DNA of 64,000 bases, taken from Spirochaeta sp. UBA5339 (lineage in GTDB: Bacteria > Spirochaetota > Spirochaetia > DSM-2461). The position numbers and the translations under genes are program-made. Of this stretch, positions 1 to 8,702 are shown in pieces. Each line of letters starts with the position of its first letter. Position 1 is the first letter of the stretch. The notes beneath the pieces were generated by a model. That model saw only the letters and a program-made list of their open reading frames with translations, searched no databases and had not been told where the DNA came from. The DNA lies in contig DHQL01000018.1 of NCBI GenBank assembly GCA_002408085.1, positions 159,913 through 223,912 of the forward strand, read 5' to 3'.

Positions 1-1
1 C

Positions 2-1135
2 GCCAGGGTTCTGAAGGCGGAACAGCTGGGCTGCGACAGGATCGTCCGACTGGACCTCAAGAAGGGAGATAACTACGACATCCTCTATATCCGTCTCTGG
101 GGGGGAGCCTCCAATCTGATCCTCTGCACATCGGACAACCGGATTCTTGATGCCTTTTCCAGGCGCCCCGCCCGGAAGGAGGTTCCCGGAGAGCTCTACC
201 TTCCCGAAGAGGGGGGGAAACCGAAGAAGAACCTTGAGGCCCGACCCCTTCCCGAGGGCTTTGAGAGCTACAGTGCCTATCTGCAGGAGTTCTACGCGGG
301 CCGGGAAGAGACTGAGGATATGGACCGGCTGCGGGAGAGGGCCAGAAAGGGACTTCAGATCAGGGAGAACGCTGTCTGTGTCTGTCTGAAAAACCTTGAG
401 GAACGGCTTGCCTCCTATGCCGACGAAGAGATTTACCGGAACAGGGCGGATATCCTGATGTCCTGTCTCCATCTGATAAAAAAGGGAGAGACAAGCTTTA
501 CCGATGAGGCTTCGGGAGAGAAGATCTCCCTGGACTCACGAAAGACGGCAGTGGAGAACGCCCAGGACCTCTACAAGAAGGCCTCCAAAGCCTCCAGAGG
601 CAGGGAGCTTGTGGAAGAGGAAGTTCAGAATCAGAGACTGAAGCTGAAGTCCATTGAACAGAAGCTGGCCGGTCTCGACGAGATCAGCGATCCGGAAGAG
701 TTAAAGGAGCTTGCCCCCCGGGAACAGACTCAGGAGAAGAAGCCCGTAAAGACCGTTCCCGGTCTGCAGTTCGAGTCCGGAGGATTCACCCTGATTGTGG
801 GCCGGTCTGCCAAAGAGAACGAGGAGCTCCTCTCACGCCATGTCCGGGGAAACGACTACTGGCTTCACACAAGAGACTATCCGGGAGCCTATGTCTTTGT
901 CCGCCGGCCCAAAGGGAAGACAATTCCTCTGGAGGTGCTTCTGGATGCGGGTAATCTGGCCCTCTTTTACAGTAAAGCCAAAGCCTCGGGAGTTGCGGAC
1001 CTCTACTACACACAGGTAAAATATCTGAGGAAGCCCAGAGAGGGAAAACGGGGTCTGGTTCTGCCCACACAGGAGAAGAACCTCCATATTAAACTCGAAG
1101 AGGAGCGGATCAGCCGCCTCAAGGGTATCACCTAA
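2..1135 (+). CDS. rqcH: NFACT family protein (RqcH/Rqc2-like), 3' part
   Basis: The reading frame is open from base 2, so the N-terminus lies before the window; 377 codons plus stop are present. An Asp-Arg pair at bases 35-40 (context LGCDRIV) matches the DR motif that Rqc2/RqcH/NEMF proteins need for binding tRNA. A charged, probably coiled-coil middle follows, then a C-terminal NFACT-R domain with a GRSAKENEELL...DYWLHTRDYPGAYV signature (bases 798-900). The family adds C-terminal Ala tails to nascent chains stuck on 60S/50S subunits; it was formerly called fibronectin-binding protein A. It is followed after 9 nt by a MEMO-family gene, probably in one transcript. Function is inferred from family; the DR motif suggests a tailing-competent protein. 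Confidence 0.9.
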   Translation, partial: ARVLKAEQLGCDRIVRLDLKKGDNYDILYIRLWGGASNLILCTSDNRILDAFSRRPARKEVPGELYLPEEGGKPKKNLEARPLPEGFESYSAYLQEFYAGREETEDMDRLRERARKGLQIRENAVCVCLKNLEERLASYADEEIYRNRADILMSCLHLIKKGETSFTDEASGEKISLDSRKTAVENAQDLYKKASKASRGRELVEEEVQNQRLKLKSIEQKLAGLDEISDPEELKELAPREQTQEKKPVKTVPGLQFESGGFTLIVGRSAKENEELLSRHVRGNDYWLHTRDYPGAYVFVRRPKGKTIPLEVLLDAGNLALFYSKAKASGVADLYYTQVKYLRKPREGKRGLVLPTQEKNLHIKLEEERISRLKGIT

Positions 1136-1144
1136 GGAAGAGCA

Positions 1145-1978
1145 ATGGAAATAGTGAAAAAAGATATACGGGAACCCATCGTCAGCGGCCTCTTCTATCC
1201 TGATAAGGCTGAAGAGCTGAAAGACAGGGTCTCGGGACTTCTTGAGGAAGCATCTGAGTACCGCGGAGCATCCCCCATTATTATGACTCCCCACGGAAGC
1301 TGGGAGGAGTGCGCCCCCTGTATGGCGGCGGCCTTTGCCTCGGCCGCCGAATCGGCTCCCGACAGAGTAATTCTTCTGGGTCCCGTACACAGAGAGAAGG
1401 ATATTCTGAAGGTTCATCTCTCATCAAAGAAGTACTTTCAGACTCCCATGGGAGTGGTAAAGGTGGATCAGAAAGTCTGCCGCAGTCTGATCCGGGAGGG
1501 AGGACTCTTTCAGACCGATGACTCCCCCCATATGGAAGAGCATGCTCTGGAACTTCAGCTTCCCTTTATTCAGCAGCTCTTTCCCGAGGCGGAGATCATC
1601 CCCATGCTTACGGGCAATCTGAAGAGAGGGGATCTGAAAAAGGCCGCGGCTGTACTGAAGAAGCAGATTCTAAGTCTGCCCGGAAAGCCCCTGGTTGTTA
1701 TCTCGGCCAACCTGAGCCGTTACGGTCTGGCCGATGAAACAGCGGTGGAAGCCGAAGAGATTCTTCAAAACATGGATATGCCCCTGCCCAATCCTCTGAT
1801 TGAGATGGAGAAGGAGGGAAAGATCAGCAGCTGCGGAACAAGGATTCTGACCCTGGCCTCTGATCTTGATCTCTTCAGGGACGGACAGAAGGCGCGGATT
1901 CTGAAGCGCTGCCGGACGGAAGTTTCCGAAAAGAAGGGAACCATGGCTGTCTTTTATGCGGGAGTCAGCTGGAACTGA
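1145..1978 (+). CDS. amrB: MEMO-family (AmmeMemoRadiSam system protein B) protein
   Basis: 277 residues, start ATG preceded by AAGGAAGAG. Recognised by TPHG (His50), LGPVH (His82), EEHALELQLPF (His133) and a late SCG (Cys230). In human MEMO1 the metal site uses His49, His81, His192 and Cys244. Here the segment normally reading SD-x-SHY is SANLSRY, so the third histidine is Arg192 and the Asp is lost. Either the metal site is altered or metal is not bound. The next gene is AMMECR1-like, the usual partner, but the radical-SAM third member is not in this window. Biochemical function of the family in bacteria is not settled. Confidence 0.85.
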   Translation: MEIVKKDIREPIVSGLFYPDKAEELKDRVSGLLEEASEYRGASPIIMTPHGSWEECAPCMAAAFASAAESAPDRVILLGPVHREKDILKVHLSSKKYFQTPMGVVKVDQKVCRSLIREGGLFQTDDSPHMEEHALELQLPFIQQLFPEAEIIPMLTGNLKRGDLKKAAAVLKKQILSLPGKPLVVISANLSRYGLADETAVEAEEILQNMDMPLPNPLIEMEKEGKISSCGTRILTLASDLDLFRDGQKARILKRCRTEVSEKKGTMAVFYAGVSWN

Positions 1979-2024
1979 ACCCTGCCGGCCAACCGCCGTT
2001 CCACGGGCATTGAGAGGAGGAGTT

Positions 2025-2594
2025 ATGAGAACCTTAAACAGCGCCGAAAGGCAGGAAGTACTTAACTGGGTCTACGACTCCATAGGCACATCCTGGGAAA
2101 GAGAGCTATCCCCTCCTCCGGAAGTCCTGGCGGAGCTTCCCCGGTGCGGTGTCTTTGTAACCCTCCATCTGAACGGACGGCTCAGGGGCTGCATCGGATT
2201 TATCGAGGGGCGGGAGCCCCTTGAAGTTAGCCTGAAGGACGCCGCTCACTCGGCGGCCTTCAATGATCCCCGCTTCCCCTCATTGACCGAAGAGGAGTGG
2301 CTGAAATCGGATCTTGAAATATCTCTGCTTAGTCCTCTGGAAGAGGTAGACTCTCCGGAAGATCTGACTATGGGAGAGCACGGTGCCCTGATCCACGCCT
2401 CTAACCGGCAAGGCCTCTTTCTGCCTCAGGTGGCAAGCGAACAGGGGTGGAACAGGGAGACCTTTATGAGCCATCTCTGTATGAAGGCGGGGCTTCCCAT
2501 GGACTACTGGCAAAGGGGTGAATACACCCTCTACCGTTTTACGGCACAGGTCTTTGGACAGTCTCCGGAGCCCGGCTCCGAAGAGAAAGACTGA
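2025..2594 (+). CDS. amrA: AMMECR1-family (AmmeMemoRadiSam system protein A) protein
   Basis: 189 residues. I chose the ATG at 2025 because GAGGAGG lies just upstream; the frame is open earlier and would overlap the MEMO gene. The family hallmark LRGCIGF is at residues 53-59, followed by AAFNDPRFPSL, typical of the AMMECR1 fold. It sits 46 nt after the MEMO-like gene; MEMO and AMMECR1 domains occur fused or adjacent in many bacteria and archaea together with a radical-SAM enzyme, suggesting a shared redox or modification role that remains unproven. Confidence 0.9.
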   Translation: MRTLNSAERQEVLNWVYDSIGTSWERELSPPPEVLAELPRCGVFVTLHLNGRLRGCIGFIEGREPLEVSLKDAAHSAAFNDPRFPSLTEEEWLKSDLEISLLSPLEEVDSPEDLTMGEHGALIHASNRQGLFLPQVASEQGWNRETFMSHLCMKAGLPMDYWQRGEYTLYRFTAQVFGQSPEPGSEEKD

Positions 2595-2686
2595 ACTGCT
2601 GTTTTATTACACTTCCGGCCCTGAAATTAGTATATTAAACTGAATCAGACTATCGGCAGCCCCAGGGGCCGTCCAAGGAGTACATC

Positions 2687-4057
2687 ATGGAGAATTTGAT
2701 TTCCCTCACAAAAGACGGAAAAGAGCATACCGGAATCCCCACGGGACTGGAATCAAAAATTTTCAGAGCCGTGGATATCGGCTCTCTTCAGAGCGATCCG
2801 GGATGGATCTATGATGACCAGGGACGGATGGAACAGTGGAAACTGGAAGGGGTTACCGAGGAAGAGGGACAGATGGTCTTCTACGGTCCCCGAATTGAGG
2901 GAGAGGTCTTCTCCGAAGAGGCTCTGACCCTGGAGAGACTTCAGAAGATGATTCGTATTTTTGAGGCCCTTCAGGAGAAAAAAAGCTCCTACAGGGGTTT
3001 CTACAGCAGAAACTGGGTCTTTCTGAACGACGGACGGGTACTTGTGCTCCCTGTTCTGCTGATGGACTTTATCAGAAAGTCCGAAAAGGAGGACCTGAGG
3101 ATCAAAAACTGGTATCCCTTCAACCATCCCGACTGTCAGGGAGTTGACGGCCTCTCCTTTACCGCCGCCATCCTGACCTGCAGCCTCTTTGGGCAGATCC
3201 ACCCCTATGCACCTCTTGAAACAGCCGAAGACAACCGGAATGAACAGCTCCGCAGACCCCCTTCGCTGACTCCCGATCTTCTGATCCCCGGCATCAATAG
3301 GGAAGCGGCAGACCTGATCGGCCGCAGCCTGTCCAAAGAAAGACCCACCATGAGAGAGTGGCGGAAAACCGCCGATACCTGGACCGAAGACAGTGTGATC
3401 CAGGAGATCTCCGGGGAGGAGAGAAAAGAGATCGAAGAGAAAGCAGCCCAGCTTCTGGATCGGGGTGAGAAGAACAGAAACCTCAGACAGACCTGGAGAA
3501 GGAAGAACACCTTCTATATGGTTATTGCAGCCATAGCCATTACTGTGGCTCTGATTGCCGCGGCTCCCATAAAAAGAGCCATGGAGCCGCCCCTTACCAT
3601 GGGAATGAGTGATCTGGAAGTGGTGGAAGCCTACTACAGCAGCTTCAATACCATGGATCAGGACCTTATGGATGACTGTATCGACAAGAACCTGGGCAAG
3701 GGTGACAAGCGGGAGGTCACCGGTTTCTTTGTTACCACAAGGGTCCGCATGGGGTATGAAGGAAACAGCGGTATGGTCAGTGCTCCCGAATGGGTTGAGG
3801 CGGGAATGCCGGAGCTTGAGTTCGGTCAGAATGTATTCGGAGTCACGGACCTGGAAATACTGGAACTGGGAAGCGGACGTTTCAGGGCCACCTACAACAA
3901 GTGGGTACCCGGCAGCAGCGATGAGGTGGATCTGGAAAGCACCGAGGTTATTCCTCCCGAGGGAGTGGAAATAACAGACCTTCTAACCCTGGAAGAACAG
4001 AAGAAGGGGAACTGGCTGATTACCGGACTGGACAGAACCATCAGGGATATTCCCTGA
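2687..4057 (+). CDS. Membrane protein with degenerate kinase-like N-terminal domain
   Basis: 456 residues, ATG with AAGGAG 7 nt upstream. Residues 1-230 resemble the C-lobe of a protein kinase in rhythm: RNWVFLNDGRVLVLP (108-122) recalls the catalytic loop to activation segment, LSFTAAILTCSLFGQIHPY (156-174) the helix-F region, and ADLIGRSLSKERPTMREW (208-225) the RPT end motif. Neither an HRD nor a DFG motif is present, so it would be a pseudokinase. One hydrophobic helix lies at about 275-294, followed by a 160-residue, probably periplasmic, domain beginning LEVVEAYYSSFNTMD, a pattern seen in NTF2-like folds. The kinase resemblance is my reading and not confirmed. It is separated from the AMMECR1 gene by 92 nt, which contain an AT-rich possible promoter. 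Confidence 0.7.
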   Translation: MENLISLTKDGKEHTGIPTGLESKIFRAVDIGSLQSDPGWIYDDQGRMEQWKLEGVTEEEGQMVFYGPRIEGEVFSEEALTLERLQKMIRIFEALQEKKSSYRGFYSRNWVFLNDGRVLVLPVLLMDFIRKSEKEDLRIKNWYPFNHPDCQGVDGLSFTAAILTCSLFGQIHPYAPLETAEDNRNEQLRRPPSLTPDLLIPGINREAADLIGRSLSKERPTMREWRKTADTWTEDSVIQEISGEERKEIEEKAAQLLDRGEKNRNLRQTWRRKNTFYMVIAAIAITVALIAAAPIKRAMEPPLTMGMSDLEVVEAYYSSFNTMDQDLMDDCIDKNLGKGDKREVTGFFVTTRVRMGYEGNSGMVSAPEWVEAGMPELEFGQNVFGVTDLEILELGSGRFRATYNKWVPGSSDEVDLESTEVIPPEGVEITDLLTLEEQKKGNWLITGLDRTIRDIP

Positions 4058-4069
4058 TCTGAATCTGCC

Positions 4070-4106
4070 GGAGCCTCCAGGCCCCAAGCTTTGGGTTACA
4101 GGCTCC
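4070..4106. terminator. Hairpin between convergent genes
   Basis: GGAGCCT (4070-4076) pairs with AGGCTCC (4100-4106) around a 23-nt loop, between the ends of the pseudokinase-like gene and the convergent FecR-domain gene. No T-run follows on either strand, so termination is only a suggestion. Confidence 0.4.
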
Positions 4107-4116
4107 GCGCCCGAAC

Positions 4117-5079
4117 CTACTGTCCGAGAATAAAGGAGCGGATAAGAAAGTATCCGCCGGTAATAATCATTGTGCCCCCTACGGTGGTCAGACCCACTGC
4201 CAGCCCCTGGGAGTCACCTATATAGTAGAAGGCGGCGGCCCCTCCCACTATAAGAGCTCCGCCCATGGTGGTAAAAATACCGGCCTGTCTCAGCTCTCTG
4301 GCATCATTATGAAATGACTCAAAGATGAACTCTGCTTTGGTCTCTTCGGGCTCGAAGATAAACTCATTAGTCTCCCAGAAATTCCTGATATCCGGCTCTA
4401 CCCTCTCTTTCTTCAGGTTCTCGGGCTTTTCACTGTCCACGGACACCATCTCATTTTTTCTCAGGATCACCGTTGAGCTGTACTCCTTACCCGTTGAAAA
4501 ATCCTCATCAGGGACAAAGGTCTCACCCTCGGGAACATTCATCCTGCGGACAACCTCCACAGCACCTTCAAAACAGTAGACCCTGATGTTCTTCTTCTCA
4601 GGGGCCTCTGCATCATAGAAGAGATCGTACCCGAAGTCCGTCCCCCGGACCCCGGCGACAGTATCTCCGCTGCCCAGCCAGAAGGGGGTCTCCTGGGTAA
4701 GTCTTTCCACCCGGGCCCTTACACGGCCGTAGGAGACCTCAAAAACGCCCCCGGCATCCTGAATGCTTTTGATGGTAAAGGTTGTATTCTCGGCTACCTT
4801 GATAACCGTACCCGTATCATTCAGGAGTATCTCCACCCAGGTGTCCCCCTCGGTAAGGATCAGATCTCCTCCCTGAAGCTCAAGACCGTCGGCGTCTCCT
4901 GAATAGACATCGTAATAACTGCTGGCCCCGTCCCGGATTACGGTAAATCCCTCGCCTTCCGCATAGACCACCTCTGCCGAATCAGCAACTGCAAATGAGA
5001 TGACCGAAAGCAGTAACACTGAGAAAAAAGCTCCCCTCAGGGAGTACCGGAAATTGTATGAAAAACTTCTGCCCGTCAT
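4117..5079 (-). CDS. FecR-domain protein with C-terminal membrane helices
   Basis: 320 residues from the ATG at 5079, which has GGTGGAGGA 4 nt upstream. A basic N-terminus and hydrophobic stretch (about 12-33) form a signal peptide or anchor. The FecR domain follows: LTEGDTWVEILLNDTGTVIKV, then a GRVRARVERL strand and the conserved VAGVRGTDFGY motif. After an acidic linker, two hydrophobic helices near the C-terminus (IFTTMGGALIVGGAAAFYYI and a second one) put the end in a membrane. FecR domains occur in envelope sensors and in structural surface proteins; no FecI-type sigma factor or TonB receptor is adjacent, so a siderophore-signalling role is not supported. It diverges from murD. Confidence 0.8.
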   Translation of the reverse strand: MTGRSFSYNFRYSLRGAFFSVLLLSVISFAVADSAEVVYAEGEGFTVIRDGASSYYDVYSGDADGLELQGGDLILTEGDTWVEILLNDTGTVIKVAENTTFTIKSIQDAGGVFEVSYGRVRARVERLTQETPFWLGSGDTVAGVRGTDFGYDLFYDAEAPEKKNIRVYCFEGAVEVVRRMNVPEGETFVPDEDFSTGKEYSSTVILRKNEMVSVDSEKPENLKKERVEPDIRNFWETNEFIFEPEETKAEFIFESFHNDARELRQAGIFTTMGGALIVGGAAAFYYIGDSQGLAVGLTTVGGTMIITGGYFLIRSFILGQ

Positions 5080-5174
5080 AGATTCCTCCACCTTTGGCAA
5101 GTTGCAAATATTCTGCTAATATGCCCATTATAACATTTTTATCAGGGATTCGCACCCTGGATTCAGGAGACAGT

Positions 5175-6536
5175 ATGGATCAGTTCAAAAACAAGAAAGT
5201 TACCGTCATGGGCCTCGGGCTCAACGGCGGCGGCCTGGCTTCGGTCCGCTATCTCGCCTCCCGGGGTGCTGCGGTCACCGCAACAGATTTGAGAAGCGCC
5301 GAGGTTCTTGCTCCTTCAATCGAAGCCCTGAAAGATTTCGATGTCCGCTATGTTCTGGGAGAACACAGAATGGAAGACTTCACCGGGGCGGACCTGGTCA
5401 TCAAGAATCCCGCGGTTCCCGTCTCCTCACCCTACCTGAAGGCGTCAAAACAGGTGGAGACAGATATATCCCTCTTTCTGAGTCTCTGTACAAACCCGAT
5501 TCTGGCGGTAACCGGCAGCAAGGGTAAATCCACTGTGGTTTCGGCCCTGCACCATATACTTAAGAAAAACTACCCGGGCTGCCGTCTGGGGGGCAATATC
5601 ACCGTATCCCCCTTGAGCTTTCTGGACGCCCTGAGGGAGGGAGACCCGGTCATCCTGGAGCTCTCATCCTGGCAGCTGGGAGACCTTAAGGGACGGAACC
5701 TTCTCCACCCCGAAATTTCTGTCCTCACAAATATTATGAATGACCACCAGAACATGTACGATGATTTTGAGGACTATGTGGATGACAAGAAGGAGATCTT
5801 CCGGGGCCAGAGTTCTTCTCAGCACTCCATCTTCCTTCTGGATGGCAGGGGGAGAACCTTTGCGGAAGAAGCACCGGGAAGCTCCCTCTTCTACAGTACA
5901 GGCCCCGATAGGGAGGCCGCCATCTATATGGACGGAGAGAGAGGCCTCTTCAGGAATCCTGAAACTGCCGGGGAAGCTGAGGAACTTCTACCGCAAAAAC
6001 TGATGACACCGGGACGCTACTTCCGCCAGAACTGCCTGATCGCCGCGGCCGCTGCAAGACTCTTCGGTGAGTCTTCTGAAACAGTCAGATCAGCCCTCTC
6101 GGACTTTCCCGGAGTGCCCCACCGCCTTGAACTTGTCAGGGAGTACGAAGGAGTCGGCTACTACAACGACACCACAGCCACCATTCCCGAAGCCATGGCA
6201 GCGGCGGTGGAGAGCTTCGACTGCCCCGTCCACCTGATCTGCGGCGGAACAGACAAGGAACTGGACTACAGCAGCTCCGCTCCGGCTCTGAGAAAGGCTG
6301 GAGCCATCTACATTCTCAACGGTACCGCCTCGGAAAAGCTTAAAGCCGAACTGAAGAAACTGAATATAGACTATAATGAAGGGTATGGATCACTGGATGA
6401 GGCCTTTGCCGATGCCAGCAGAGCCGCCGTGGAGGGTGAGGTTGTCCTGATGTCACCGGGAGCCACCAGTTTCGGCATGTTTATCAACGAGTTCGACAGG
6501 GGAAACAGCTTCAGAAAACTGGCAGAAGCCCTCTAA
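5175..6536 (+). CDS. murD: UDP-N-acetylmuramoylalanine--D-glutamate ligase
   Basis: 453 residues. Start ATG at 5175 follows AGGAGA; the frame is open upstream but codes for an unlikely extension. Domain order: Rossmann-like N-terminal UDP-binding domain (VTVMGLGLNGGG, 9-20), central ATPase with P-loop TGSKGKST (113-120) and the ELSSWQL segment, C-terminal ligase domain (NDTTATIPEA, GGTDKELDY, SPGATSFGMF). It adds D-Glu to UDP-MurNAc-L-Ala in the cytoplasm during peptidoglycan synthesis. It is not in a dcw cluster here: the neighbours are a divergent FecR gene and purU. Confidence 0.95.
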   Translation: MDQFKNKKVTVMGLGLNGGGLASVRYLASRGAAVTATDLRSAEVLAPSIEALKDFDVRYVLGEHRMEDFTGADLVIKNPAVPVSSPYLKASKQVETDISLFLSLCTNPILAVTGSKGKSTVVSALHHILKKNYPGCRLGGNITVSPLSFLDALREGDPVILELSSWQLGDLKGRNLLHPEISVLTNIMNDHQNMYDDFEDYVDDKKEIFRGQSSSQHSIFLLDGRGRTFAEEAPGSSLFYSTGPDREAAIYMDGERGLFRNPETAGEAEELLPQKLMTPGRYFRQNCLIAAAAARLFGESSETVRSALSDFPGVPHRLELVREYEGVGYYNDTTATIPEAMAAAVESFDCPVHLICGGTDKELDYSSSAPALRKAGAIYILNGTASEKLKAELKKLNIDYNEGYGSLDEAFADASRAAVEGEVVLMSPGATSFGMFINEFDRGNSFRKLAEAL

Positions 6537-6634
6537 CCCTGCAGCTGGATGGTGTTCAAAAGCATTCATCCTTTCTATAATAACCGCCAGTTCCCCTCTT
6601 AATAGCGGGACAAGACAAGTTAACGGAGAAGAAT

Positions 6635-7489
6635 ATGAATAAGGAATCAGCCATACTGTTCCTGTCCTGTATCGACAGAAAGGGGATCGTTGCCGAAATA
6701 ACCCACTTCATCACAATGTACGAGGGAAATATCCTTAACTGTGACCAGCACTACGACGAGTCCGGGATGTTCTTTATGAGGGTGGAGTGGGACATGAACG
6801 ACTTCGCCATTCTTCCTGAAAAGATCGAGTCGGCCTTTGAACCCATAGCGGTAAAATTCGAAATGGACTGGCGCCTTGAGTTCTCGTCAGACCGTCCCAA
6901 GATGGCCATCCTGGTCTCCAAATACGACCACTGTCTCTACGAGCTGATTCTGCGCAGCCGGGCGGGAGAACTGAATACCGATATCAAGATGATTATCTCA
7001 AACCATGAGGACTGCCGCCCCATTGCCGAGTACTTCGACATTCCCTACTACTGCTTTCCCGTCACAAAGGAGACCAAGGCGGAAGTGGAGAAGGAAGAGA
7101 TCGCCCTGATGAAGAAGGAGAAGATCGACGTGGTTGTTCTGGCCCGGTATATGCAGATTCTCTCCAGTCAGCTGATCGAAGCATTCCCCCGGAAGATTAT
7201 CAATATCCACCACTCCTTCCTCCCCGCCTTTGTGGGAGCCAAGCCCTACCACCAGGCCTTTTCAAGGGGTGTAAAACTGATCGGAGCCACCAGCCACTAT
7301 GTTACCGAAGATCTTGACCAGGGTCCCATCATCGCCCAGGATGTTGTGCGGGTAAACCACAAGAACAGCGTCAGCGATCTTGTGGAGAAGGGGCGGAACC
7401 TGGAGAAGAGCGTTCTCAGCCAGGGAGTCCGCCTCCATCTTGAACATAAGATTCTGGTCTTCGGAAACAAGACCATCGTCTTTGACTGA
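6635..7489 (+). CDS. purU: Formyltetrahydrofolate deformylase
   Basis: 284 residues. An N-terminal ACT domain (about 5-85, opening with LFLSCIDRKGIVAEIT) is followed by a formyltransferase-fold domain with NIHHSFLPAF (190-199) and EDLDQGP (225-231), supplying the catalytic Asn190, His192 and Asp228. PurU hydrolyses 10-formyl-THF to formate and THF, balancing one-carbon pools. The ACT domain is the known site of Met/Gly control in the family. A possible promoter TGTTCA-N17-TATAAT lies in the 98-nt gap after murD; GGAG precedes the ATG. Convergent with the nitrogenase-like operon. Confidence 0.94.
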   Translation: MNKESAILFLSCIDRKGIVAEITHFITMYEGNILNCDQHYDESGMFFMRVEWDMNDFAILPEKIESAFEPIAVKFEMDWRLEFSSDRPKMAILVSKYDHCLYELILRSRAGELNTDIKMIISNHEDCRPIAEYFDIPYYCFPVTKETKAEVEKEEIALMKKEKIDVVVLARYMQILSSQLIEAFPRKIINIHHSFLPAFVGAKPYHQAFSRGVKLIGATSHYVTEDLDQGPIIAQDVVRVNHKNSVSDLVEKGRNLEKSVLSQGVRLHLEHKILVFGNKTIVFD

Positions 7490-7530
7490 TCCCGGAATCC
7501 GGGTGTCAGTACCGGGGGATCAGATATAAA

Positions 7531-8688
7531 TCAGAGCCTTTTCAGAATCTCATTGAGATCCATGGCGTCTCCCGTGTAGGGAGTGTCGTGGTTCCAGTAG
7601 AGCCGGCTTGATACGGCCAGGTGAGGAATTCCGTAAAAGGGGGTATCACAGGTCAGCCTTCTGTACAGGGGGTCACCAATCACAAGAGTCGGTTTTTCCC
7701 TGTTCACATACTCCGTCAGATCGTCCTCTTCCTGAAGAACAAGGTCCCCCTCCATTTTCAGGGACGGTTCCTGCTTAAAGAAGGAGATGCAGCGGATATC
7801 CAGATCCGGATTCTCCAAAAGGAGAGCCTGCCGCAAACTGCAGCTCCAAAGCTGTTCTCCCAGAAGGACAAGCCTCTGTCCCCTGCCCGGTTTCAGGGCC
7901 ATGATGGCGGGCTGCCCGCTTCCCTTTCCCCGGATCTCCTCTGTCAGGGCCTCTGCAAACCGGGCCAGAGGAACACCGCATATAAAGGGAATTCCATGGT
8001 GCTTCTTCATATACCGTGCTCCGCGCAGTGCCGAGGCGGCGACAATCAGATTCATCTGAGCCTGCAGGCTCTTTCTGACAGACTCCCAGGAGTTATCCAT
8101 CCCCCAGCAGCCGTTGACCCTTATGCCCCTTTTTTCCAGAGAATCTCTGATTTCACCGGCCTGTTCCATGCCCCAGAAATCAAGGGGGGTCGCACCGACA
8201 ATATTGACTGAGAGATCCTCACTGGGTTCAGAAAGAGGAGGGTAGAAGTCCGCCTTCCTGGCCAGAGCATCGAAGGCTCTGCTCAGACCCTTCTCATAGC
8301 AGTCGATCCCGGTTGTATTGACCGTAAACACGGGAATCTCCCGTCCCCTGCTCAACAGGGTGGTCACAGACTCATGATCGCTGGCAATCACCGCCGAGGT
8401 GGGTGTACCAAGGATCACTATAAAGTTAAGATCCTCCTTTTCCAGGGAGTCCTCAATCTTGCTGCGGAGCACATCCTCATCACCTGTGATGGCGTGAGTC
8501 TCCTTCAGGCCTGAGCTGAAGATATAGGAGTCGTGGTCGAAGAAGCGGGGTTCATCGTATCCCGTGACATTTCCAATACATCCGTCGGCTCCGTTAATAA
8601 TAATGGCCCCTCCCAGGGTGTAGAACAGGGAGCTGACCCCCGAGTAGTCCGGGGCAAAGGGAGGCAGTTTTTTCAACAATCCTTTCAT
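7531..8688 (-). CDS. Nitrogenase component 1-like protein, K (beta-type) subunit
   Basis: 385 residues, shorter than NifK (about 500). ATG with AGAGGAT upstream; 14 nt after the D-type gene. The motif GADGCIGNVTGYDEP (33-47) corresponds to the central P-cluster cysteine region of NifK, giving Cys37. The first NifK cysteine is missing (the N-terminus reads LPPFAPDYSG) and the third position, ILGTPTSAVIASD (92-104), has Pro/Thr where NifK has Cys. It therefore offers a single candidate cluster ligand. In the dark protochlorophyllide reductase the B subunit likewise gives a single ligand, Asp36. The middle keeps the fold pattern LSVNIVGATPLDFWGMEQAGEI. It is probably the partner of the upstream D-type subunit; substrate unknown. 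Confidence 0.85.
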   Translation of the reverse strand: MKGLLKKLPPFAPDYSGVSSLFYTLGGAIIINGADGCIGNVTGYDEPRFFDHDSYIFSSGLKETHAITGDEDVLRSKIEDSLEKEDLNFIVILGTPTSAVIASDHESVTTLLSRGREIPVFTVNTTGIDCYEKGLSRAFDALARKADFYPPLSEPSEDLSVNIVGATPLDFWGMEQAGEIRDSLEKRGIRVNGCWGMDNSWESVRKSLQAQMNLIVAASALRGARYMKKHHGIPFICGVPLARFAEALTEEIRGKGSGQPAIMALKPGRGQRLVLLGEQLWSCSLRQALLLENPDLDIRCISFFKQEPSLKMEGDLVLQEEDDLTEYVNREKPTLVIGDPLYRRLTCDTPFYGIPHLAVSSRLYWNHDTPYTGDAMDLNEILKRL

Positions 8689-8702
8689 ATGAAATCCTCT
8701 TA

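Noticed and set aside
833..1417. Long antisense open frames across NFACT/MEMO and similar shadows elsewhere
   Set aside because: They lie opposite well-supported genes, lack ribosome sites and have low-complexity translations.
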